The translations under genes and the position numbers were made by a program. From assembly GCF_022539665.2 (NCBI RefSeq), contig NC_081332.1, positions 5,099,803 to 5,163,802 on the forward strand: 64,000 bases of DNA. Reading direction: 5' to 3'. Below are positions 1 to 10,866 of this stretch, in pieces. Position 1 is the first letter of the stretch. Each line of letters opens with the position of its first letter. This DNA is from Daphnia carinata (lineage: Eukaryota > Arthropoda > Branchiopoda > Diplostraca > Daphniidae). The notes under the pieces were generated by a model. It made no database searches. It was not told the origin of the DNA and saw nothing but the letters and a program-made list of their open reading frames with translations.

Positions 1-3000
1 AATTTCAAACACTATCAACGGGGCACGTACAATAATCCTGCTTGCACCATAGAATGTAAGACACGGCTTACTTCCAAAGATAACGTATAACAGATACTTA
101 TGAAGAGTAAACATTGACGGAAGCCGTAAACCTGCACACTATTTTTACATCGTAAAAATACAACAAAAGGCGAACATCAAAGACAACAAGACCGTCTCTA
201 GCAGCGAGAAAAAAAAAAATAAATAAAAAGCGCAGTCAGAATGACAACAATTACTTTTTACGACCATTAAGAACGGGTCATAATTTTCGAGAGGAAAAAA
301 GAAAAACATTTTCGATAGACGGCAGACATAAAAGTCAAAGATCAGTCACGACTTATCACGCTGGGCAACGCCAAACGCATTTATCTGAATTACGTAGCCA
401 AGTTAGCTGCGTGCGCGCTGCCATCCGCAATGGTTGCCTGGGTAACGACGGATAAGTGTGGATTCAACCCATTTAGTCAACGAAGCGCTCAACGTCCACA
501 TCGATCGTCTTGTAGACACAATCGTTTTTGATCGCTACCCCCAACAGTTTAGAGATTGTGTAGCCTACTTCAAAAATCACTTACAATGTCTTTTTCATCG
601 TCTTCAAAACAAAATCTGGAATCGAGAGAATTCCAAGATGCTCGTAAACATCGAAACGAGCACGTCGAACAGGAAATGGATAGTCATAAAAATAGGGCAT
701 TAAAAAATGATGGGGTTCTAAAAAAAATTGGCCAAAAAAAATGCGAGAACGGCATGTTCATGAATTGGTTAGCCGTAAAAGTGTAACCTGTTCACGGCTC
801 ACGCAGAGGCAGCAATCAATTGGACAAGGCACTCTATGAAAAACTATGAATTTTCGAAACGTTTTCCACGAAAAAGCACATCTGCTACGACGACAGACTT
901 TAGTAAAACAAGAGAATAAAAATCCTCATTTCAATACAGATTAAGACCGATAAGGAAATTGGACACGAGCTAACTAAAAGAGTTAAAAATAAAAAGAGCA
1001 TAAGAAATGAAATGGAAATTCCTATGGATTATCGCAATCTCGCACAAGGAGCAGTTATCGATGGCAGTCTTCGGAATGACCAAAACACACAAAGAGAAAG
1101 TATTTTAAAAATAGGAATGCTGGATTAAGGTTTCAAGTCGTAAACAAATCGAAATGCATGTCGCCTACGTGCAACAGTTCGGATAGAAAATGGCTGCATG
1201 AAAAAAGATGCAAACAAAGGTGACTGGAAACGTCAACATAAGAGTTGACATTAGACTCGTATCAACAACGACTAACGATATGGCGATCGATTTAACATAC
1301 GCGCAGTTCTGACTGCCTTTATACGCAACACGTTTAACGCAAAGAACGTGTCTGAGTTTAAACACTAGAGACAGGTTAATAGAATTCTTTGTAAAAAGGG
1401 AGAACATCAACAAGGCAAACAACATGCGGCAAATTGCAAAAAAATCGATTTGCAAAAAGAAAACTGAACTTAATTGTTACTTTAAGACAAATCGATGAGA
1501 TTCATCAAATTTTTTGAGGTGTCTAATCTGCTGTAAAAGAAACACCTCCAGTAACGATCGTGGGAAACTGCGAGAGAACAAAATTTCTCAGGGTTCATCA
1601 AAGACAATGAAAAAAAAAATGCTTTTAAACACATAAAAAGATATGCGCCTATCGTCCCATCAATTAGAGGTGGGTAGTGCTAGCCGTACATTTCCAAGAA
1701 TCATTTAAGCCTACTTAAGGCACACTTCAAACCAATTGTCTCAACAGGTATAGGAGAACACTAATTGATGGGCGCAAATACTTGTAAATGTGGGCTTTAC
1801 CCCACTTTTAAAAAGGACTTAAAAGGGAAACTCATTTGTTACTGTACAACAAGAAAAAAACTAAACTAGTGAGCTGAAAACCAGATCAACCGCCACACAT
1901 TCATTCAAAGACGAAAATGGATATGCACTGGTAACCTTATTACATACACACCCACATTTTCAGCCGTACCGAAATGCAGGTTTTTGGGGGGCGACTTCTT
2001 CCTAATTATGTGAATTCCATTTTCGTCCAATTAATTCACAATAGAAATGAGTAATTCGTCAAAACGTTTGATATTTTTTGATTGATGGATTTTGTTATGA
2101 GGTAATAGTACATCCATCTTTCAAATGGCTAAACGTTTCTCTTCTTTCGAACAAATTAAATGCCGTTCCATCATTTTGGCCTTTATTTCACATTTGGCGT
2201 GAAAGGAATTTCAACGCATAGAAGAAGTATAATGAGTGGATGAAACAAGGAAAAAGAAACTGGGTCATCGAAACGATCGGAAAGCAGTTAAACGAGCCAT
2301 TTCCCAAATTGCGATTGCACTCTATTTTATCAATGAGGAAAGTATGTTCAAAAAATTCTAATCAAGAACTGGCTGATAAACATTTTGAACTGCAACCTGA
2401 ATACAAATTTAGACAAAATGACCAAAATGGAATCCTTGATTCGTTGTTATTCAAAACCATTCATTTCGTTTGTTTTTCTGGTCCAACTCGATTGCAACAT
2501 TCCCGTGCCATAGATGGGGCAGGCAAGAAAACAAGCAAAACAGAACCTGATTGAAAATCAAATGAAAATCAACCAGTTCAATCTTACAAAAGAAAAATCG
2601 ACTGTAAAAGTGATAACGAACACACATCGAAACCAGATGTCAAGCGTTCAATCAAGAAGGTGGCCGTCAATCCCTTGCGACAAACATGGCCCCCTAATGA
2701 GCACGAAGTTTCACCCAGCAATCACAGGCCAAACTTTCTAAGATATCGAACTACAGAGAAGACATCGCCAGCCACAAAGAACGGGGAAAATGCTGTCTGC
2801 CTTTACGACAAGAAAAAAAACTAAATGAACATTCGAGAGGAATAGATGACCTTTCGAAACATTCATTTTACGTTTGAAGAGAAAACTTCGTTGAAAAACG
2901 GCGTTAAAATCTTTGCCGTTACAAGAGGTTGACTACAATCCGTCAAAAAGGCATCTGATATCATCTTTAGCAAACTTCCTTCTAGTTTAGTAACTAAATC

Positions 3001-3736
3001 CCTTTCTCATTAACCGTCGAGTCGACGCCATTACGCCAAAATCCGATCCATCATTAATTAAGAATACCTTCTCTTGTTTAATCATACCTCTAACGTTTGA
3101 AATCCGATACGCAAATGTACTTACAAAGCAAACGGTTTTTGAATCCTTCATTTAACTGTTGTAAAACTTGGGAAGTTCAAGACGCCATTTTGTCTTTATC
3201 TGTTTAGTAATCAACAAGTCATCCTGTTTCGTTTCTTCCTCTAATGCAACAGCTGCCAGTAATTGACGAGAAAGAAAGATAACATCAACTGGCATATGTC
3301 AGAGTTTGGAAAAAAAGAAAGGGGATGAACGCAATTTTGTTATCAAGGTCACGCCATTTTAAAAGACGAAAGAAAAAACTGTCGTGTGTTTCTTCAAGAT
3401 AACAAAGAAAAAACGAGATTCTAAACATCAACTGCTGACTTTACAGATTGATTGAATTCGCTTTACAACGTTGGGACTAAGGGATTCGACTGGCAATATA
3501 AATGGGCGAGGCTAATAGCCGTTGGGGTTCTAAAGGAAACAAACATGTGGTCCATTAACTGTCCAAAAGCTATCTGTACAACCTTTACGACAAGCTGCGA
3601 GACGATATGGACCAACGCGTCTTGCAACAGATTCACAATTTCCTAGAAATAACAAAAACGTGTGTGGCACATCAGAAAATGTAAACATCCTTTCTGTAGG
3701 GCAATAATAAAGAAACTTGGTGGCCATTAATTAAAG
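1..3736. other. No recognised gene; AT-rich spacer
   Basis: Only short open frames (at most about 100 codons) occur on either strand. None resembles a known family or joins to a neighbour through good splice sites. The stretch is AT-rich with many A/T runs. The only structure I noted is a 12-bp inverted repeat at 1656-1667 and 1761-1772. It could be intergenic DNA, or an intron or UTR of a gene starting left of the window. Confidence 0.5.
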
Positions 3737-3739
3737 AGG

Positions 3740-4495
3740 ACTGAACCTTACTGTTGTTTCAATCGACTTTTACGAGATTTTATCTCACCGCCAGTTTTAA
3801 AAGGTAAGCAACAATGAAAATGACTATATGTTACACGGCTGTTTTGAGCACTAATAAAGTGTTATTTGTTATTTTGGTCTACCTTTTGTTGATCTAGGTG
3901 TGAAATTCGTCACCCTGATGTCTCGTTTGCCGGGAAAGACAGGAACCACACGTGTGAAACAAAGGATTCATTTGAAGATGAGTCTGATGACGACTCACGA
4001 CCTAAAATGGGTGAAGCCTTTTCTTGGTGACATCATCGAATCAAAAACATTCGACAAAAAATAATATAGACTATACATTATTTTAATGATCTTATTTTTT
4101 TTTGTAAGAGCTTTTTGCCAAACGAATTTTTAAAATATTAATTAATTAATTAAGACTTTTAAGTAATTAATTAAAAATTTTAAGTATCGATACATTTGCT
4201 GTCAACGAGAACTTTCTTTAATCGAACATATTAAAATCTATTTATCATCGTTTCATTTTGTCATCGTAATTTAAAAATCCAGTGGGAGATTGAATCTTTG
4301 TTTCGCTAACATTGTTAATCTTTTTATTTACAGATGGAATCAAGACGAAATTGGAAACCTGCTTCCATTTTCCTTGTTGTAGCTGTCATCTTGGCTGTAG
4401 CCTAGAAACTCTCGGCTGCACTGATTAGAGGATCAGTGTCCCAGTTAATAGCCCCGTAAATCACAGTGGAAAGCCAATAAAAAGTGATCATTAAA
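3740..4495 (+). other. Probable small spliced transcript, coding potential unclear
   Basis: A strong donor (AAAAG|GTAAGC after 3803), an acceptor (GATCTAG| before 3898), a weaker donor (CTTG|GTGACA after 4026), a strong acceptor (TTTATTTACAG| before 4334) and an AATAAA at 4476-4481 line up as a three-exon transcript ending near 4.5 kb. Two readings of the last exon compete. One is a 23-codon ORF, 4334-4405, that starts right at the acceptor: M-E-S-R-R-N then a hydrophobic stretch, like a single-pass micropeptide. The other is a spliced frame crossing all three exons and ending at 4428 with a Cys-rich tail (CFHFPCCSCHLGCS). The first in-frame ATG of that frame is in the middle exon and would give about 67 residues. 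No homology is claimed for either. The left boundary is approximate. Confidence 0.35.
4476..4481 (+). promoter_or_regulatory. AATAAA poly(A) signal
   Basis: A canonical AATAAA hexamer lies about 70 bp past the small ORF at 4334-4405. It is a suitable 3' end for the putative spliced transcript. Confidence 0.4.
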
Positions 4496-4499
4496 ATAA

Positions 4500-5446
4500 A
4501 CACGACTCCCTAAGCTCCAGCACGCTCGTAAATAAACAAACATGGCCCCCAAAGTGGCTATAAAAATGTTCCAAGCCATCCACCAAACTCGGAATATATT
4601 CCTTATTCCGAGTGTAGGTACCACTGTACTTACGTAGCCTGTTATAGTACGTGATTATTACGAGTCGGAAGACGTAGGCAAAGTCGCATGCAAGTCTGAT
4701 CGGCATTTTACGACGTGTGTTACTCAGCTATTTTGGAACGTTTTAAGAGACTAAAAGAGTCGCCTATGTGATGACGTAAAACCAAAGAAAAGGGAAAAAT
4801 AGAAATAAAAAAGGGCGTCTGGCAATCCTGGCATAGAAATATTGTTCGAGGCTTAAAAAATATAAGGAAACAGAAACCAAATGTTGGCGTATAATGAGGA
4901 GGGTTGCATACACTGAGAGGCAGCTGGACTGCTTTGCCCATTAACCCCGGCTCGCATGCGTCACGCTAGCCTTGTCAACATACACAACATCCCCTGGTGA
5001 GAGCGCGCGCGCGCGCTCATACAGAACAGAACACATAAATAACAGTCGTCGACTCATTTCAGAAAAGATTTCCCAAAAGGAAGGGGGGAGGCGTACAAGG
5101 GAAAAAAAACACAGCTGATCGATCACTCGGCAACAGATGGGCAGATCGTGATTTAATACAGCCCGTGTTGCTGCTGTCCTTGTCGACAGTTCGGACCAGT
5201 CGAAGATGACGGATGTGTTTGTTTTCCTCAAACAAACGCAGGTCAAAAGGGCGCAACAAGAGTCTAGAAACTAACAACAAAAAAAAACGGTAAAGTATAT
5301 TGTTTCCTAAAGGAACAAGAAAAAAAAAAATAGCCAAAAAACGTGATAATATAACAGCTGCATTCAGAAACAAAAATAATATCATTGTTTTGGACGGAAT
5401 TGCAATGAAGCGTATACGTAAGAATGAGTATTTAGCAGGGCCTTAT
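4500..5446. other. Spacer with no gene
   Basis: I see no supported gene; open frames here are short and of low-complexity composition. It contains an 18-bp perfect alternating GC palindrome at 5001-5018. The right part is downstream of the BTB-BACK-TLDc gene and probably holds its 3' UTR. Confidence 0.45.
5001..5018. repeat. Alternating GC palindrome
   Basis: The sequence is GAG, six CG units, then CTC. It is perfectly self-complementary and purine-pyrimidine alternating in its core. Such tracts can adopt cruciform or Z-form DNA; no function is claimed. Confidence 0.8.
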
Positions 5447-7170
5447 TCATTTCAACGCAGGAGTGTAGACTTCGTATTCAAGAATGGAAAAGTTATAATC
5501 GCCCATGAGCGAGTCGGGGGAAGCGTCTTCACCGTCATAGGAATGTGGCAAATTCGAGTACGAATCCATGTTGACATGACATTGATCCGAGACATAGAGG
5601 TCAGCACCTGCTCCAAAAATGGGCCCGCATTCGAGGTGGTAACAAATGCCGAATGTCTTTTTCGTGATGTCGAATCGCTGCGGAGACACGTGACCATGCC
5701 CATCCACTAGAGTAAAGAGGAAGGCTCTATCCGATGCGATGTAACGTCCTTTGTTGCTCACAACGGGTTGACTGGCCGGTGGAAGAGTCCAGGGAACATC
5801 GGTGAATCCACCACAGACCTTTTGAAAAATTCCAAATAAAGGATTTGATTAATTGATAGCTTTTCGTTGAATTTGGTGCCTACCAACCTCGCCCTTGGGT
5901 CCGAGAATGATGACGTAGAGAGGTGCCAAGCCGTCGCAGATGCGATGGAATTCGGAAGCGGAAAAGTCGTACTGCGACGCACGAAAGACAAGTTTCCAGG
6001 TGACACTCGAGAGGGTTGAATGCGAGTTCGAGTACCATTGATTCAGCACGTTTTGCAAAGAAACGCGATCTCGGTTGAGAATCTGCGAATTAGCAAAGGC
6101 TTTGGTGGGCACGCGCGGTTGAAGTCGTTTATCTTCATGGTTGACGGGTTGTTGAGGCAGCTGCTGTTGCTGTTCGCGGAATTTCGCTGGCAAAGCCGCT
6201 AGTCTGTATCGTTCGAGGGAGACTTCCATTGGGACGGCTCCTGTCGGTTCGACTTCCTCGGCAAAGACTTGGCTGTCGATCAACAGAAGCCTGACATGAT
6301 TGATGACACCTCCCAAAGACTGACAAACGCGCTGACGTTCGTCCTCATTCCACAATTGAGTATTCGACTGAGAAACATTGGCCTGGTCGTATGAATGGAT
6401 GAGTTTACAGAACCAAAAACCAAAGAAAAAATAATGTACATTAGCCTACCTGATGCCTTGCCCAGTTCAGCACTGCTCGCCAAATTTCAACCTCCTCCAA
6501 AGCTAAATGGTCAGAAGAAACCAAGCAAATGAGGGCATCTTTCGATAACCTCAAGAAGGCAGTAGTTTGAAAGCACTCGATAGCATTGTCACCAATAAAA
6601 TGGACACAACGCTCCACGAAACTTGGGCTGGAAGTGTTGTTCCTCTGGATTAGCTGATCCTCTTTGGCCAAAGCTGAAGCCAGCAAAGCGCAGGCATTGT
6701 CCACATTTAGGCTTCTGGTGATGTGATCCTCACAAAACAGCCTGAGTTCTTCCAGGTTCAAATCCTGACACAATGTCCACATCTCAAAGACATTTTGGTC
6801 ATCCAGGAGAACTTTGCCAGTGTAGAGATAGACGAGAGCCAATTTAAAGTTGTCTGGCTTGTGATTGGGCAATCTAATGGTTTGCGTAGAAGATCCCGGC
6901 AGCACAGCCCTCTTGAGAAAAGTGGCAGTCTTACACCTACAAATCAAATGTGAAGTGTTGATGTTTATGGCCAAATGACATATGCATCATCACACCCAAG
7001 ATTTCATACCGAGCGTTGAGCAACAGGCGATGAGCGTAGAACGCCGTTTCCTCCCGGCCCACTAGAAAGAGGATGTCTGCGTGATCGTGCGTTTCCAACA
7101 GCTTCTGTAAATCATCCAACAGACGCGGGACTCCTGCTAGGACGGCATCATTCATCGGCGGGTAAGACAT
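5447..7170 (-). CDS. BTB-BACK-TLDc domain protein
   Basis: Exons: complement(5447..5818, 5888..6382, 6450..6936, 7010..7170), 504 codons. Order of parts: an N-terminal BTB/POZ fold (ADILFLVGREETAFYAHRLLL, about residues 30-130), a BACK-like helical region (about 130-220, with ALEEVEIWRAVLNWARHQ near its end), a Q-rich linker, and a C-terminal TLDc domain (about 340-504: WKLVFRASQYDFSASEFHRICDG, later GPIFGAGADLYV). BTB-BACK proteins commonly serve as substrate adaptors for CUL3 ubiquitin ligases. TLDc domains occur in OXR1/NCOA7-type oxidative-stress proteins and V-ATPase regulators. Placing both in one protein is seen on sequence; a CUL3 or V-ATPase role is inference. The start is the ATG giving MSYPPMNDAV, directly before the BTB fold; an in-frame ATG 14 codons upstream lacks any domain support. 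Confidence 0.85.
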
Positions 7171-10100
7171 GTTTTTCTTTGTAGCTCGGCGCCGAAAACT
7201 GAACCAAAACACAAGCGACCCATGAATCTTTCCTTTCCGAGCTTCTGACAGTTACCAGTACAAAAGTTCTGAGCTCTATTGTTAGATGGCGCTGACCAAG
7301 GGCCTTCCTGATCGACTCGATTTCTTTTCATCTTTCTATGTGTTTCTAAGCTCACGCATGTTAACGGTTATTGATTCCTTTATAGACACCACAAAAACTC
7401 CTGGCTCGACAGGGGAGACTATTGGAGTGAACAATTTTTCTCTCTTCCTCCTCCTCTCCTTATGCTGCTGTTCCTGCCATGCAATATATCTTTTGATAAA
7501 ATAAACCGGCAGTGAAGCACGGACGCTCCGTAAATCCCGGAGGGATCCATTAACGCTCACGAAAAAGGGAGAGGGGGGAGAGGAGGTTGTGGATAAAAAG
7601 GAAATACGATAGAGAGCTAAATCCATCCAATATAAAAGAGCTTTTTCGGACAGCTACAATTCATTTTCCCCTTCTCGTTCATTTCTGCTTCTTTGTCTGA
7701 TTCGAAATGAAAAAAAAGCAAGATGAAGTGAGGAAAATTTTGATCAGCAAAATACTATGTTTTGATTTTGATATTCTTACTTAAATGCAGCAATACGTTG
7801 GTGAAGTTTAGGGGCTTTGGGTCCGCCATCTGAAATTGAATTACTAAACAAGCGTCAAAGGAAAATTAGTCCGTGTTATCAATGTCTTCTCCATCTGATA
7901 AAAAAGTTACTCAGTCCCAACGCTGGGTTGATTGATTCATTTTTAGTTGAGAAACAAGAGGGGAAGAAACCCAACGAAAATGTCTACACGTCATTTTTTT
8001 ACTAGACAATTTATGTGGGTTTTTCCCTTCTAATCTAATTCACATTAAAAAGAATGGGCCCATAAATAATGATGATGAGGATCCCGTGTTCTGAACAAAC
8101 AACGATGACAGATAACGTCCCGTGCGTTTCAGGTGAGACGAGTCCATCAGCATCTGGTAAAAGAGCCAACAGCCAATACAAAATCGTTTTACCCAATTTC
8201 TCTGAATTTTATAAACTTGATTGAACCGATAAGATCAGAAAATCGAGCAGAAATTCCAGGGATGACTCACGCAAGAACAAGTTCAACTTCTTGCCTCTGT
8301 TTTGCATTAAAATCAAGAAAGATGTTCGGGTTTTTCTCTTCCCAATTTGGGTAGCCGTTGAGTGCCTCAACAAGACCAACACACATTTAAAAGAGAAAAA
8401 CGCTTTGCATAAAGAGAAGAGTTTTCTTATACACAAGTCCATAAACATAATGTTGATACAACTACTATACACGGTTTAACGCGGGGAAAAAAGAAAAACT
8501 ATACACACAGTATATCTTTTTCTTTTCGAAACGTTATGGGCGTTGTTCCGGACCTGTCAACACTCAATTTTCAAGTTTCTGATAAGGCACATGCGCACGC
8601 TGCATTGAATTAAGGGCAAACGCCATGTGTGTGTGAAGAAAGAAGAAAAGAAGAGAGAAGTCTATATATCAGTTAGTGAACATGACAACCCATCAAGTGA
8701 GTTGAGCTGTCAAAAAAGCGACACACCCGACGTGTATGCATGTGTGTCTACAGGCCAACAATATGTGTGAACCTAAAAAACAATTTTTTTTTATCGGGTA
8801 AACGACAACGTGAATACAAAAGCAAAGGCAAACGAAAAGCTTTCTTTTTCCCTAAATATTTTTAAAAATTTTCAGTCAAACCGATAAGATAAATCGATCG
8901 ACACTGATATACACAGACGCTTCCATGTCGGACAAGTTGTTGTTGATCAGCCAAAGCCCAAAGAAACAAAAAATCTGAAAATATTACGTTAGGGTCTAAA
9001 ACATTCCAAACCGCGCCTATGTATGTATATATGGTCATGTTTGTGTACGTGAAAAACGCTGGAGCCCGTGTTTGTTATGTATACATCTCGTCGACTATGA
9101 GTGATCCTCTCCAGAAAACCCCAAATAATAATAATAAAAAAAAAAAGCTAAAAAAGAAAGGAGTTTTAAAACATTTCTCTTTGCTTCACTCATCATTTGA
9201 GACCAAACTTTAAGGACTTTTTACAGTCCCCCGATTAAAATCGAAAACGGAAGCTGTTGGGTCCTTGGAGTCCACCTTTGTTCAGTGGCCTGCTGCTGTC
9301 TGTTTTGCCCATTGTGTAAACAGGGGGGGGCCCACCTCAAACAAATAACTCGCCCATCTTCTACTAAGAAAAATTGTTTACTCACCCCCAGAGTCTTGAC
9401 TATATGTCCAGTCTTTTTGCTGACATGTATTTATAAATGCGTAGCTTCCCCGTCGAGCTTCTTCTTCCTTTTTTTTGAGGTCAAGCCTCTTTTTTTTTTT
9501 TCATTTTGTACAACCACAGCAGGGCCAGCATTCCCTTCGTCACTTTCGCTCAGTCATTCCACTAAAGTAATGCTAGAGAATTATCTAAAGAAAAATGGTA
9601 AAAAGAGAAAAAAAGCTAAATAAAAGTATGACAATCAACTGACGAGTCTCGAAGGGAATAATCATTTTCCTGTTCTTAAAAAAAAGGAATGAAGTAAAAA
9701 ATTTAGACAGGTATTGTTCGTAATCCGCACAGGTGCTATGGAACTCTTTGAAAGCCCATTCCCCCCTTGTATGTTTCCCTTCTACTTTTTGAACTGTTTC
9801 TTTTTCCTTTTGAATTCCCACCTTTGATTCATCAACATCATAAGAACGAAGAGGTCAGGTGAAGAGAAGAAGTCGTCCACACCCACCCCTCGTCGTGTCC
9901 AACCCCATTTTGATCTCTACTAAATTGACCACAGTCACACACACACACACACAAAAACGAAATGGAGCAAAAGAGAGAGGGGGGATAGTGAAATATTGAG
10001 AAGAGATAACAAACGAAAGAAAGCCCTTCCAAGGGGACTCATTTCTTCGACGTGTCAAACTACTTCAAAAGAGGAGGGCGGAGAAGGTGAATCCGGATGA

Positions 10101-10866
10101 ATGCACGAAAATGCTTCTTTTAGGTCTCCCCCCCTCTCATTTCAGAAACAACAGCTCAGCTCCTGTCATATGCATACCTTTTTTTCACCTTGATGAGCTG
10201 TAATTGGGCAGAGTATGTGTCTGCTAACAGACAAATTGCTTCGAAATGAACCTTTTTTTTTCACTCACTGACATTTTTATGCTGATGCTTCACAAATTGA
10301 TAATAATCATTCCCACAAATTTCTTTCTCATCTGTGCCTTATCAAAACACCTTTTTATTCGCTTTTTTCAACTAGGAAAACTGTGACGTTTCACAACACA
10401 CGCGAGGTGTTCGTGCACCCAGAGAGCGTCAACTTAAGATACAAAAAATCTCTCACCAGATGTCACTGGCGTACCACCTTTTCACCCACACGCCCTCCCC
10501 CTTCGACTCCCCTCCTCTCACACCCAAAGCACCCGTGTGTCGGGATAACAAATCGTCAGCCAGTCGTTGTCCGTTAGTGGTGGGATCGAGACGGAAAATT
10601 TTTTCACTTGTACTTTTTAATTTCCAAAACACTCATCGGGACATCATCTCTCAACTAAAAAAAGTTGTCCAGTAGTTAGCTAGTCTTCGCGTATCAAATT
10701 CAAGGTGCATCATTGACAAATCCAGCGGAAACAGTGCACCAATGCAGACCTTCAAAGTGCGTGTGTATGTTAGCTGAATATTGGTTTCGCTTTCCAATTT
10801 TTGTTTTTCAAGCCAATCGTATTGTGGTCATCGTGTGTCCCTGAAATTGAACGAACTGACGCGACC
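7171..10866. other. Intergenic, upstream of two divergent genes
   Basis: This separates the start of the BTB-BACK-TLDc gene (-) from the frizzled gene (+). No supported coding exon is seen; the open frames are low complexity. A TAGATGGCGCTG motif at 7283-7294 sits about 115 bp upstream of the BTB gene start. An AC dinucleotide run is at about 9936-9953. The right part, about 10.4-10.87 kb, is probably frizzled promoter and 5' UTR. Confidence 0.5.
9936..9953. repeat. (AC)n microsatellite
   Basis: A run of about nine CA/AC units. Simple sequence with no further significance seen. Confidence 0.85.

Noticed and set aside
9285-9623. 112-codon Cys-rich ORF (MACCCLFCPLCK) upstream of frizzled
   Set aside because: It is low complexity with poly-Phe from T runs, has no supporting splice sites or domains, and lies in AT-rich spacer.
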